Shown: positions 45,947 through 58,109, counted from the stretch's first letter. The stretch: 64,000 nucleotides of DNA from Sclerodactyla briareus (GCA_026419785.1 JAODTK010005851.1:142792-206791); one strand, 5' to 3'. Notes: generated by a model from the sequence alone, not told the origin. Made by a program: numbers and translations.

Positions 45947-47688
45947 CTGTCAACGAGGGAAAAACCAGCCATTTGCATCGACGATCAAAGGATTCTTCAT
46001 GTTAAGTCGCTAAGTTCGTTCTACAGAAAGCCAGGATTAGACTTTCTAGAGGTTGGGATATCCAGCCAAAACATTCACTGATGTTACATTTTACCCTAGT
46101 GCACGACCCGATCGCACATCATGCACTTATCGTTCAATATTGTATCAATGAAGCTTCGATAAAGCTTGGGTAACCACACGATGCTTGTGGAGTGCCCCTA
46201 TAACATGGTGGTCATATGCCGATCCCTGCCTCAAACCAGACACCGGGAATATATATACATTCAGCGCCATTGATCAACGACGCCTTGACCTCTCAAAATC
46301 AATGGAGACTATATGACGACTTGTTGGTTATTGAAAATTACCTAAATCTGCTAAAAGCATCCAGTGAATCTGAATAATTAACTTATATTTCCTCTGTTCG
46401 TACCTCTCCTGCCTTAATTTGAACTAAAAACCTACAGAACTCAACTTCCCACCGAATCAAGCTTTCATTCATTCTTACATGATGAATTATTTGACATGCA
46501 GTATGAGAGAAGTCTAAGGGTGAGGGATCCTCCCAAAGCCGGAAAATATGTATTTTCCGAAAAGGGAAACCTATGTGTTGACATCGACGTTAAACATCTA
46601 AAATGAATCGAGACGACGTATGTGTACGATATCCCAAGCTTTTCAGCGTATTTTTCCAAAAGAAAAGGCACTGTCACCTATTCACTGCAATAGTAGACAT
46701 GCATGGTTAATCTGAAATGCTGTAGGGGACAGGATGAACAGGTAAAAATATTTGCGATACTCCCATATCTCGACACTCCCAAGCTCCGGCGCATACATTA
46801 TTTTCGATGGTACCCCCCCCCCCCCCCACCTCCCCCAATCTTCTGACACCTCTTTAATCGGAAACATATGGACTACGCACAATGGATTGCCGCATTATGA
46901 GGGTGTGCCAACATCTAACAGGGCAGTAGCATGGCCCATTGGCATATAACAGTCATGATAAATGCCAACTTGATCTCTCGGTAAGGGGACCGTTGATTAA
47001 CGGCAGAATGCAGGATATGGCTCGTATAGTGACGTCAAAATCCGGTAAAGTATGCCACCCCATACAGAAAGCTGAACCGCGTTCCTTAGAGGACGGACAC
47101 AAATATCATGCACCAGCAACTTTAAACATAGAACAACCATTAAATAGCAGCCGCGAAATTAAACTATGATATGACAAAACACATGAGGGACGAATTATGA
47201 AACAATAGTTATAGCGGAAAAGGTCAACATTATATGAGGTCGAGGGAGATACGGAAACATGACTGTGAAAATCTGAAAAAATTCGTGTCAAAATTGCTGC
47301 AATAGTCGGAGAATTGCAACTAAAGATCATGGCATGCTCAAAGTCGCTTTTCATGGTGTGTGCCCAGCCTGGCTCCAGGCAACGTACATGCACTATATGC
47401 CCTATGTTATTGTCCCCATGGTAAATATATGTCATGTATGTGTAGGCTATGCTAACGAAATATATTTAGGTTAGCAATACAATCAATCAGCATTGTAGAA
47501 TAATAGGGAGCCGTCCGTCTGTTAGAGGAGCCCACCTCCACGACAGGTGGTAAATATTCAGAACTCTTCTACTACCTATCTATACTATCAGTTATCAATA
47601 CCGCGTTATCTGGGAGAATGTCACTGAGAAGGAATAACACCAAGACATCAAGAAGAAAAAAAACAAAACAATCGTAGATAATTCTTAC
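45947..47688 (-). other. Intron of the adhesion GPCR
   Basis: About 1.7 kb between GAIN exons. It includes a poly-C near 46812-46827 and short frames on both strands without recognised motifs. Confidence 0.5.
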
Positions 47689-47812
47689 CCTGAAGAAACT
47701 GGTATCTTTATAAAGCAGGAACTGGACCTAGACGCATCTTCGAGGGCTATCCGGGGATGGGATCATGGCCTCTGTTAAAGAACCCTCTTCTCTTCTCACT
47801 CTTATCCTCGGC
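47689..47812 (-). CDS. Adhesion GPCR exon: GAIN domain, middle strand
   Basis: The acceptor 'gtttcattcaatgcag' precedes 47812 and the donor 'TTCAGG|gtaaga' follows 47689. It begins in frame with the upstream exon as 'AEDKSEKRRGFFNRG' and ends 'VQFLLYKDTSFFR', the V.F.LYK...(L/F)F strand typical of GAIN domains. The middle is broken: three frames are used in turn and a TAG lies directly before VQF in the final frame. At least two indels, or one indel plus a substitution, are needed. Confidence 0.75.
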
Positions 47813-48022
47813 CTGCATTGAATGAAACAAACGGTCGCGTAGGTATTATAATACATTAGGAACATGAGCACATCAACCATCTTTGGTGTCGCAGAGATAC
47901 ATCTCGCGGAATATCTTCCATCAACACAACACAAATTTCTCGCAACATCAGGTCCTGGGCCGTACCGGATCTCGTAACAACAATCAAGCTAGGAACGGAG
48001 TGCGTCGTCCGTGTCATAATAC

Positions 48023-48164
48023 CTCGATCCCTGCAAAGGAAATGACATCGGAAGCCGTTCCGGCCTCCAGCTGAAATGGAAACCTCTAGGACCTCGGAGG
48101 TCGACGAGAAACTGTCGCCCTCAATCGCCACGGTCATTACAGTCTCTTCGATGCCTCGATTATT
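48023..48164 (-). CDS. Adhesion GPCR exon: GAIN domain, early strands
   Basis: The acceptor 'ccattgttccatcag' precedes 48164. The first frame reads 'NNRGIEETVMTVAIEGDSFS' then 'STSEVLEVSI'. A second frame continues 'LEAGTASDVISFAGIE' up to a GAG|gtatta donor at 48023. Order and spacing suit the start of GAIN subdomain B. One single-base change near 48075 is needed to join both parts. The family assignment leans on the neighbouring exons; the sequence alone is only suggestive. Confidence 0.6.
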
Positions 48165-48690
48165 CTGATGGAACAATGGTCGGAGAAAAAACAGTAAGCA
48201 CGTTTGTGAGAATGTCAGTTTTCCGCTCTGGAGTTCGGGGTCATTCCAAAGACCCAAATATTGTTAACTGCCATGCCAAAATCCTGACAAACGCCTCAGT
48301 ACAAGAGACTGGAACTGGGTTAAACGAGCATGTTGCCTCTGCGAGTAAGGTCTCTCGCCTCTATATTGAGGTACTGCCATTGACGTTTGTTTTGTTCTAG
48401 ATATCTGGAGAAAGATCCGTTGTCATCCGGTGATGAGTATCAAGGAAGTCGGAACCCTCGCCAAGCTTGGCGTAGGTCTGGATCTTGCCCACTTTTATAC
48501 GGATGGAACGTCTGGTTTGACTGGACATAATCTATATGGGAATCTCATTTCGGCTGTAGTGTTTCAATAAAACGCGAGAGCGTGCCAAAAGCACAGACAT
48601 TGCGGCGGTGGTTTCGCATTGCGTCATCTATCAGACGAAGATTATCTAAATGACACACTAAATTACTCTCTCAAAACAACACAAACTCAC

Positions 48691-48930
48691 CTGACGGACG
48701 TGTTTGCTTTTCTCTGGGCCGTAGCCAGCTGTTCTTCGTCCACTTGAGAGAGGTGAGTCCACAGTCAAGATTATTGTGCTCAAGAATATCCTCAGTTTGG
48801 TTCTGCTCTGGTTCGTCGAGAGTCATCACAGCGCCCCAGACTGTTACGGCATTCTTCACATCTTCTTCGTCCAGAGTTGCTGTGACCTCGTTCAACTCTT
48901 CCAGATTTTCTGCAACAGCTGCAAGGTTCT
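48691..48930 (-). CDS. Adhesion GPCR exon: GAIN subdomain A helices
   Basis: 240 nt open in one frame, from a 'ctcgaacag' acceptor preceding 48930 to a strong 'CGTCAG|gtgagt' donor after 48691. It reads 'ENLAAVAENLEELNEVTATL' then 'DEEDVKNAVTVWGAVMTL' then 'DEPEQNQTEDILEHNNLD'. An acidic helical stretch with the 'L..EDV..A' pattern is usual for the first part of GAIN domains, just N-terminal to the exons above. There are no indels. Some of the C-terminal part ('WTKNSWLRPREKQTRPS') is not obviously conserved. Confidence 0.75.
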
Positions 48931-50134
48931 CTGTTCGAGGCAATTATTAATATTATAATTGTTCGGTAGGTTGATTGTTTTTCTTCACAAAATTGCAAAC
49001 GAGCACGTACATTCGCTGATCTATTTCTCCCTACCCTCTGTCTAACTGAACATCATTTTCGTTTATTTAAGCGAGTTCACCACCGCCGCGCGAGATTTGA
49101 TTTTCGGCAGGCTGATTCTCTTCCGATAAAATTGCAAACGTGACTTACACGGCTACCTGTTTTCTCTCCGTCCTCTCTCTTACTGAACATCATTCTCGTT
49201 TAGGCGGGTCCAACCATAACCCCAAGGCAATCGCAACAGACAAATATATCTTCAAAGGTTGATGGCAAAAGAGCTGCAGGTAGGTTAGGTGAGGAGCATA
49301 GGCGTACGGGACATTTCTATTACGATGTCTTTTTCTTTGTCTTACTAAAGCAATTCCTGCACGATGCACTGTTCTGGCGGACAAACAGAGACGTGTGTAT
49401 TTTTAATAACTTGCCTATAACTAATTCCATTCGCTCATGATGGTCGTGTGCGCACGATAGTCCAAATTTGCACACATTTGCAAGGTTACACGAATTTCAT
49501 CGCATAACACAGACTGTAATAGAGCAAATTACAAGAGAGGCCACTGCGAGATGTGAAAACAATCTTAGAAGGAAAAAGTCAAGCACTTAGTAGAAACTGG
49601 GCGATGTCCCCACTTTTGCTCAGTCTCTGCCATGACTCAACTGCATGCTCCGCTCTGATTTATAATCGTTTTTTGCCCGAATTTGCGATCTCCATTTAAC
49701 AGGGCAAATTCAATCCTCCCCCAGAAGGTTGGAATTCGGGATGATTAATTACAAATAAATATAGTACAGTTGTTATGTTCTCTCTCGCTAGGTTAGCAAG
49801 GCCCTCGTGAACGGTTGTACACGCCTAGTAGTTCGCTCTGGCCCGACACCAATGCGTTGGGTTTCATTTCTCCTGCGATATTCAAGAGAGGGCGACATTA
49901 ATCTTCTGAACGATATCTTGCTGTAAAACTGGGATCATCAGGAGTTCAACTATGCGGAACAATTGTGTTTAAATAAATCACATGTCGTGAGCATAAAATA
50001 GCGAAGTGCAAAGGCCAATTGGCATAGGCTGCGGCATGGCAGTGGCATGAGTCGGCTCAGGCAATTAAACCTCATTGTAGTGGTATTCCAAAGGACAATT
50101 ATATTATTGACCGAGTAGGTGGACAGCAATTTAC

Positions 50135-50210
50135 CTCTCTGAAACATAATGTCAGTGTTCTGTGTGGACACGGCAAACCTGGCTGTCACGTGACCTGTGC
50201 TCTCCCTTCG
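50135..50210 (-). CDS. Possible small receptor exon
   Basis: On the minus strand a frame 'RRESTGHVTARFAVSTQNTD' then 'IMFQR' is followed by AGAG|gtaaat. It lies between the mucin-like exon and the first GAIN exon. The acceptor is weak and no domain was recognised, so inclusion in the gene is inference. Confidence 0.25.
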
Positions 50211-50459
50211 CTTCAAGCGAGAAGGCTATGCATATAATTTTAAAGTATGTGAACGAACCGTTCCCGATTCTTGATCACAGCCATTGAACAACCATTTGGT
50301 CAGTGAGTGCAAAAATGGTATGACGAGCTCTCACTGCAATACCGTGCTGCATTATTAACGCACGTCATCGCTTGATTGGGCACTGGATACGCCATTAGCG
50401 CCACTCCCGGGGAGAGGCCAATACTTCACCATACTCGCCGCTTTCCGTCATCGCTTCGA

Positions 50460-51467
50460 AATACCAAACTAGGGCACAGTAGTCACTGTCGTTAGTAGTG
50501 TAGGATTGCTGGTTGTGGTTGTAGTGGATTTCGTGCGTGGGAAATTGGTGTAGACACGGTTGTAAGATACGTAGTGATTCGTCGGTGTAGTCGGGGTGGG
50601 GGTGGGGTTCGACAATGCCGTAGTGTGAACGGATGTCACTCCCGTTGTCGTGGCCATGGCGGTTCTGTGACAGTGGTGTCATGGGCGTTTAGTCGTAGGA
50701 GGGGCCTTGTGGTGCGCACGTAGTGTCAGGTGCGTGTGAGTTCCGTCGTTCAATATCGGTGTAGTATCTGAGTTGTAAACACTGTCGTGAGTCGCAGGCG
50801 AAAGTAGTGGTATCTAGAAACTTGTTGGTCGGGCGGTAGGAGGGTCTGGTAGCCCACGTGTTTGGAGGAACATCATTTTTCCCATTGTTGTCGTGAGGAA
50901 AGGGGGGGAAAGTTCCGTAGTCGATGTGTACGTTGTTGGAGTTGTCGCCATCCTGTGTAGCATTGGTGGTGACGTTGGTTTCCATTGTTGTTGACATTGT
51001 CGTCTTGCAACAGTTGGACATTGTGAGAATCGTCGGGGGCATTGTCGGGGCAGTGTCGGGGTTCGTGTCGAGAAGGCGGTCGTTGTCCGCTTTCGTGGTC
51101 TCTTGTTGTAGTCGTCATGGAAGTCGTCAAGACTGTCGTCGGTGATTGTGTGTCGTCGGGACCGTAGTCGGTGCTTTGTAGTCGTCGGGACGGCGTCTGG
51201 ATGCTTGGTATCGTCGGGACTGTCGGCGGTGCTTGTGAGTCGTCGGGACGGTCGTCTGTTCTTGTGTAGTCGTCATGGAAGGGTCGTCATAATTGTCGTA
51301 GAGGTTTGTGCAGCGTCGTGTCGGGGTGTGAGGACTAGTCGGTTCTGCGGAGGTTAGCGGGGCTGAGTAGGTGTTTTGCGTGGTAACTCTCGGCGAATCG
51401 GTTCCGTGCGTAGCAATTGTTGTCTTCAGGAGTTCTGGGACCACGGGTACCCTGGAGGTAAAGCCAT
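50460..51467 (-). CDS. Mucin-like Thr/Pro-rich exon (receptor N-terminal stalk)
   Basis: A strong acceptor 'cttcctttttcag' precedes 51467. The minus strand then stays Thr/Pro/Ser-rich for about 1 kb, switching frame several times. Examples are 'PTTVLTTSMTTTTRDHES', 'TTMSTTMETNVTTNATQDG' (two N-glycosylation sequons) and 'VTSVHTTALSNPTPTPTTPT', then 'KSTTTTTSNPTLLTTVTT'. Such O-glycosylated stalks are common ahead of GAIN domains in adhesion GPCRs. A tandem repeat of 29-30 bp lies at 51153-51270. The number of real frame breaks cannot be known here, and neither can the 3' end, since no clear donor was found near 50460. It could also belong to a separate mucin gene. Confidence 0.55.
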
Positions 51468-51880
51468 CTGAAAAAGGAAGGCGTACATATTGTCCATACA
51501 GTAGCATTAGCTATTGTTATTGGCCATCACTGACTCAGATTTCCCGAAAAGGGATAGTAGCATTCATAAACTGTAGTCTTACTTTTCAGTCTTTCCAAAG
51601 TAAACTGGGTCTTTGATTTGCAACAATTGGCCTAATACTATCACTAATGAAGTGCAAAACTACAACAAAGTCAAATCACATCAGGGGCTGTAAGGTAACC
51701 TAGACCTATGCCACAACGTTCAACTTCTTTTTCGATGTTTCTATAGAACCCGAGGGCGCTAGTGTCTCATTACCTACGTCTACCTAACCGTGGAATGCGG
51801 AACAATTAGAACCAATTACAGGTTCTTAGAAAACTGAGTAAGATGAAGTTAAATCAAACTTGAACATAGAGTGGTGAGGT
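51468..51880. other. Intronic or upstream spacer of the mucin-like exon
   Basis: A pyrimidine-rich tract marks the acceptor of the mucin-like exon. Nothing further was recognised. Confidence 0.4.
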
Positions 51881-52120
51881 GGCCAGGAAAGTAGGGTTGT
51901 CCGCATGCAATGACTGAGGTCATGGTTCAAACCCCGGTGTCGTCCAGACACCAACTTTCACCTATGCATCGTTAATCATGGCATACTTCGAAAACGAGTA
52001 TGGGCGAGATTCGCCGGGTCCTTCACACCCAAACCTGGAGCCTCTTCAATTTCCGACCAAGAATTGCCTTAGCTGAAGCAACTCTGGGGCGAAGCTAACA
52101 CGAGGCGATAAAGTGAGTGG
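51870..52120 (+). repeat. SINE-like repeat S2, copy 2 (tRNA-like head plus body)
   Basis: The head 'gtggtgaggtggccaggaaa' and box-B-like 'ggttcaaaccccgg' at about 51923-51937 look tRNA-derived. The body from about 51990 matches 13170-13345, including 'cgccgggtccttcacaccca' and 'taacacgaggcgataaag'. Confidence 0.6.
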
Positions 52121-54250
52121 AAACCTGACCCAATTGGAGGCGAATCGCTCACTTAACGTGTGGAGCGGTTCTATCAAATGTATTCATGACTTCTGAACGA
52201 CGAACGAATTACGCATCTTTGACTGGATTAATTGCCGCTTTCGCACGTCATTGCTCTGTAGTATCATGAAAAAAATCACGCTAGCTGTCAGTCAGCACAG
52301 AGAAAAAGAAATCCCGTTACCTGCTGTTGAACTACCAGCAAAGACCATGGATCTTGAAATTGTGTTCCCGCCAAAAATTACATGCATTGTATTGAAATGA
52401 ATAGAATATACCTACCGATCACCGCCGTTCTCCGCCCCCTCATTGCAAAGTACCCCTCGGCAACAGAAACCTACATTGTTGGGTTGTTTCAGAAGCTTGT
52501 TGCCGCTGTTCGAGCTGGTCACACTCGACACGTATTTCGCATCTTTGACTGATTGGTAGTGACACCTTTTTTTGCCTGTATTGTGTTTGAAAACAGGCGG
52601 GGCCGTACGTAGAGAGAAAAGAAAAAAACAAGTGTATTCAAATTACACGAATGGTAAGAGGGGTACTCCGAAATCCTACAAGGGAGGATTCCAGTATACA
52701 CAAGCCTTGTGTTCAATCATCTCAATTTTTCATATGAAATTCCATCTCGGTGAATGACGCGCGCGCCGCGGAGGACTGAGACGCAAGGGACGATCATATG
52801 CTTTGCGCAGATGATTTGTCTGAGTTCTCTCTTGATAGGGAGAAAGAAAAAAGAAACCAGTATCTTGAAAAAAAGTAACGGTGAAATATTTTCTTTACCG
52901 ATCCGTTTCACCCACAATTAAAATCAGCTTCAATTGATTTGACAGAGGTATGCGTACTTGAAATCTGTTGATTTCTTTTGAAGAGGAAAAAGTTATTTCG
53001 AAAAAATACCAGGGGATATTTCTCTGTTCCACAACCATTTCCACAATAAAACCCACCTAAAATCGCGTTCGTTACAGGGACCTGCCGGACCGATATAATC
53101 TTCTTTGTATCACAGGTCACGCGGTTCCCTCCGCCACGAACCAGACGTCAAATCGTAGAATAGGTACTAGAGTTTAGCATTCCTGATGTATTAATGTAGG
53201 TAAGGAATGTTAGAGGGCATATAGTCTCGAACACCTGACGTAATGAAGTCACGACACAAAAACCGTTATACATTATATCGAGATTACTATTTGTGGACAT
53301 AAACTATCATTGTGACGTTATACAGGATCATATACCAACCGCATTGAGACGAGTTTTTGTCTTCTTGGAATATTCAGATATTGGGGACAAACGGACTGTT
53401 CACTGTTCGTTCACTTAGCTTTTTTAATCATTCCACTGATTTGGCAAAGCACAAGTACAATAAACTAGGAGGTGATATAGGCTCGAAGAGTGGGGCGGAT
53501 TAGCATCGGCCGGTAGGAAGAGGTTGGGAAATCATATTGACAAACAAAGTGGCTTTTTCCACAGTGTGTTAGGAGGAGCGTCTCACACTACCCACGTATG
53601 TGAAGAATCTGGGTGGGGCACCAGGCATAGGCTAGCGGCCCGAAGCAGAAATGTGCTTGACAGAAATCGTAGCAGGTCATAGTCCAAGAGGTATCTTGAG
53701 TCGATCGTGCGTCCCCAAAAGTGCCCATAACCAGGGCGGCGGGCGCGAATGAATTTTAATGTGAAAAGTCTATCAAAAATTTAATTAACCACCATTTCTT
53801 CAAATGACTGTGTCTCCTTTTTAGAGGATGCCGATTCACGATTTCCCCCAAATATGGGGTGAACATGGATAACACATTTCATGTACAATGGCACTAAATG
53901 ACAGATCTAGATTATTTCACATGATTTATCGTTTCCATTCTCATGCGGACTTAACATTTTAATCAGACACATTTCGTGTTGTCAATGTTTTCATGTTACC
54001 AGCAAATTACACAAAATAACTCATAGGCTAAGTGGCTGATGATTGTTCTGGAATGTGATGGACTTCGCATACAACTCAGCTATTATTCCATGGAAACGAT
54101 ACAAGCTGTGGCATCTAAATAATCCCGATCATTAAACGATGGTGCCAAATCAATGGATTCGAATTGTTGTGTTCATTATTGACATATGTCGGTACTCGTT
54201 AGGTGATCGACTATGAGTACTCCACCTTGTAGAAAAGAGTGGGTGCGCGT
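52120..54250. other. Spacer without a recognised gene
   Basis: Minus-strand frames at 52440-52917 and 52908-53120 have no recognised domain or paired splice sites. No repeat was identified with confidence. Confidence 0.4.
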
Positions 54251-54463
54251 GTCATGAGTGAGACACTGTATTTCTAGGCTCATAAGGGGGGGTTCGTTAC
54301 TGGGCTGCTGTAGCATGTCACGATGGTCGATATCTATACAGTCATCATTCGTGCTTAGACATCACAAAGTGGACGGAACAGTAGTCGGTGAGAAGAAAAA
54401 ACATATGGGAACCACAATATCAAAATACATATATGCCTGAAATCCGATTTAATTCACACGGAG

Positions 54464-54709
54464 TTGACGGGCTTTGCCTTACAAAAGTCACAAACATATG
54501 TGACAATGGTACCGGAATTCCCCGGCCTCACTTTTTGGTTTCTACCTGTACAGCCGTATGCGACCATTCAACTGAATAAAGTATATGAAACATGTAATTT
54601 CAATGTAAACGGGGTACACATAAGTAATAAAGACACCAAGCTACTGGTGACATTATTGGATGACGAGCAGAAGCTCCGAGAGTGTATGGCCGCCTTGGCT
54701 CGGAAATAG
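54464..54709 (+). CDS. Unrecognised open frame, possibly coding
   Basis: 81 codons with a natural-looking composition: 'QTYVTMVPEFPGLTFWFLPV', then 'QPYATIQLNKVYETCNFNV', ending 'LLVTLLDDEQKLRECMAALA'. A second frame at 54796-55008 ('TPGTPFYVPSVRMTIRRKSK') follows closely. No family recognised. The pieces might be exons or the remains of an intronless or mobile-element gene broken by indels. Confidence 0.25.
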   Translation: MTGFALQKSQTYVTMVPEFPGLTFWFLPVQPYATIQLNKVYETCNFNVNGVHISNKDTKLLVTLLDDEQKLRECMAALARK

Positions 54710-55009
54710 GCCTCATGGAGGAACTCTGATGCATGTAACGAATCCCCATTCTATTTTACCAGGGTCTACAATAGAATGCGAACAGACTCGATTATATGAG
54801 GTGGAGTGTAACCAACCAGTCTCAACTTACTCCCGGAACGCCATTTTACGTCCCATCTGTAAGAATGACGATCAGGCGGAAGAGCAAAATGTTCCACGTG
54901 CGAGAACAAGCAATCTATCGTATGTGTAACAGCATATCAGCAGCATTACTTTGTGTTACTCTAAACTTCAGATCGCCGATCGCTGGAAAGCTGTGGAGAC
55001 CATTCTAAA

Positions 55010-56190
55010 TAGAGCAAACTGGGTGGGTGATGGAGAGTGCCATTTTGTGTGCATGTAGTAACACCAAGTACTGAAGTAGTGCAAGCGCTTTCCGGCGCGG
55101 TTGTGGGGGGGGACATTTTTCTCTTCTAGGGTATAGACAGGGGCGGCTAATGCCAAAAGGCGGTGAAACATACCTCCGCACGTGAAACTTAGCGAAGTTA
55201 CAAAAACATGACGTGTGCAATAGTATGTTTAGTTCCAGATTCTCACCCAGCATCGCCAATCCCGTATATATGCGTTATCGTTCGATGCCGCGGTGTTAAC
55301 ACGGTATACTCACTCATTTCGTTAGTCGTCGAACAGAAGTTTGATCACGATGGGGTGTTACACGGCCCGCACCCGCCGGGATGCTATGTCCGTTAGATCA
55401 CGAGGAATGGATCTAATGATGATGAGTAGTTCTTGAACCGCTCAAGTCACAATCACAGATTATGTGGCATCCGTAAATGTACGTGGATAAAGAGCGTATA
55501 TTTGAGTTTATTTCAGATAAGAAGCAAGTACGCTGTGGGTAGTTTGTGAGAATTCTGGCGGAGACGGAATAAAACATTCAAAGACTGGATCGCAGGGACA
55601 TGTGTTGAACGTATTCATCGTTTTCGTGAATTAAACTAGTTTACTGAAACAAGTACGGACTATAATGTTGATTTCGCGGGGAATTAGTAGAACGAAGCTT
55701 CACTGAACAAGAAACGTCAATCGGAACATCGTTTATGATACGTACCAAGTTTATTTGGCCAGATGGAGTTAAAACAACACCAAAAGGCACGAATTAGAAC
55801 CAACGCTTCAGGAAGCAAAAAGGTTTAGTGATTCTTGACTGTTTCTAGAGCATGTTCCATAATTCCATGACCTTTGGAACTGCTCCAAAATTCGGGTTTT
55901 TTCACGCAGGAAATGCTACTCTAAAACGTTAGAGTCGCATTCCGCTTTTCATCCAATCTAAAACCCATCAGGGAATGCATATACCCCCTATGAGCTCGTC
56001 CATCCAGCCAGGCAGGGTTCGTTATCCGTGTTCCACAAGCCAAAATTGCATGACCATCATTTATCAAGATTTTTTCCCGTTTCCCCCCAATGTACCGCGG
56101 TCTATTCACCTCAACCTGCCTTCAAAATTCACCTAATCAGACGAGACATTCTGAACTCTGCTGACCCTCGATGATCATAAACCTGACCCC
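55010..56190. other. Spacer without a recognised gene
   Basis: A minus-strand frame at 55921-56109 reads 'RPRYIGGKREKILINDGHAI' and has a coding-like composition, but no family or splice borders were recognised. Confidence 0.35.
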
Positions 56191-56214
56191 AATCGATTAT
56201 GTTCCATGTATTCG

Positions 56215-56600
56215 GATTATATCGATTAGCTCAGTCGGTTCATAGCTTAGGACTTGTGTCGAAAGGTTCCGAGTTTTCGAATCCCGGCCGCTTGACCTGC
56301 CGTGCCTCCCCCTGGTCAGGCGCTCAGTCTCCGTTGCTGCTTGGTCCTAGCCCAGGCCGTTATTGTTACCTTGTAATTACAATTGGCCGATTAAGGCAGC
56401 AGCCCGTATGGAAATGTCCCCGATGACATGTTTGGGGATATTTTGTTGGGGGCAACCGTTGGCGGTTGCCAGGAGTGCATTGCTCGATTTTTGTGGTCAT
56501 ATAATGGTGCGGGCCGAACCCGTTACCATTGACCAGGGGGTAATGGCCTTCAGCGCTTTGAGCCCGTATTACGTAAATTATTATTATTATTCTTTGAGAA
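56215..56600 (+). mobile_element. tRNA-derived SINE
   Basis: Box A 'ttagctcagtcggttcatag' at about 56226 and box B 'ggttccgagttttcgaatcc' at about 56266-56285 form a tRNA-like RNA polymerase III promoter. A body of about 280 bp and a 3' end 'gcgctttgagcccg...aaattattattattattc' follow. The simple TTA tail is typical of such SINEs. Frames running through it (75 and 207 codons) are not genes. Confidence 0.75.
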
Positions 56601-56671
56601 AAACCTCAGTATATCTTGATTCAGCTCAGCCAATGGGACGAAATTATCGCGATTTTACAAGCTCGGCGTCC

Positions 56672-56968
56672 ATACATACATACCATACATACATACCCAC
56701 AGACACACACCACAACATACACACACCCACACACAACACCTACACACACCAAACCCACAAAAACAAACAAAAAAAAAACACCCACACACCAACACACACA
56801 CCACACCACACACACACACCCACATACACACCCCACACCCCACCACACACACACACACACACATACACACACACCCACACACACGCATCGCACGCACACC
56901 CACACCACAAGCACACCACACACACACACAACACACACACACACACAAGCACACACACGCATACCACA
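56672..56968 (+). repeat. (CA)n / (CACACC)n microsatellite
   Basis: Nearly 300 bp of CA dinucleotides with scattered T, G and extra C, including a short A run near 56767-56778. It follows the SINE tail closely. The His/Thr-rich frames on the plus strand and the Cys/Val-rich frames on the minus strand are artefacts. Confidence 0.92.
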
Positions 56969-56999
56969 CAGATTTCCCGGACTTAGTCGATGAATCGAA

Positions 57000-57990
57000 G
57001 AAAAAACGGGTTTTGGGAACAGTGATTGTAAAATTCGCTGGTTGGTAAAGGATTTTTCAGAGGATAGTTTCTGCTTCTCATTCCCAAATCATTTTGTCCC
57101 GCATGGAGGGAACCATTTTTTGTTCATGGACCAATACGGGTGAAAGATCCGAAAGGTTCACTCCAAGTGATATTCTGCTGTTCGACGTCGTGACGGCTGC
57201 CGGCTGAACGTACGTAATAGGTTAATTTGTAGGTCTCTAAGTATGGTGAATGATGATAATAACAATTTTGACGATGTATTATGATCAACAACTAGAAAAA
57301 TGAGAAAAAAAAATGTTTCGTATATCTGCTACGGACATTGTGTGCTCCCGTCGAAATATGCTTCGTATATGGTACAGTAATGTTGATATAATGTTGTCGC
57401 TGTAAAAATGTTTAGATTTAGAGGAGGGGAACAACAATTATACAATGGGCCCAATAACCTGACCATATCATTGCCATCATCGTGTCGCTGCAAAAAACTA
57501 ATCAGGTAGTAGCGACAAGGATACACTAAGCCTTCAAAACATAACCGCTCCCTCCAAAAGTACCAAATAAAAAGAGCAATAACACGACATACTGATGGTG
57601 TTTCAGCTTTGTAAACGCCTCTCACTAGGTAGTATATAGTCTTTTCACGAATCGTTGATAAGTACTGATAACCGATGAATTCCTAGCTTCTATCCAAAAC
57701 GTACGAAGTAGTGCAAGGTTTTGTCGCAATTTTCACGCAGCGGCGGCTTCGAACTCAGTAAACTACAAAAGTTTGGTGCGTAAAGCAGCCATGCACTCTG
57801 CTTGCCGGCGTGTAATTACATACATCGTAGTGTATTGAAAAATACCTACAGGGTAATGCAGTTCCACTAGGCCGTTCACTGGCATTGGCTAAGTTTTCGT
57901 CGAACTAGAGCAATTTCCTCTCTTATGGTCCTTTAAACATAATAGAATAACCTGTTAATATTTCTTCCAACGTAACATCATAATTGTAAA
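57000..57990. other. Spacer without a recognised gene
   Basis: A 98-codon minus-strand frame at 57329-57625 ('VCRVIALFIWYFWRERLCF') has no recognised domain and no convincing splice borders. Confidence 0.35.
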
Positions 57991-58109
57991 CAAATGAGCG
58001 GGATATTATCGCAGGCCTATCACTGGCACTTTAAATTGAATCAGAAAGATGGGTATTCTGGAATAAAATTATTTTGGAATAAATCGAATAATCTGAATCC
58101 CCAATATTT

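Noticed and set aside
56363-56993. 207- and 125-codon His/Thr-rich frames
   Set aside because: Translation of a CA microsatellite and of the SINE ahead of it.
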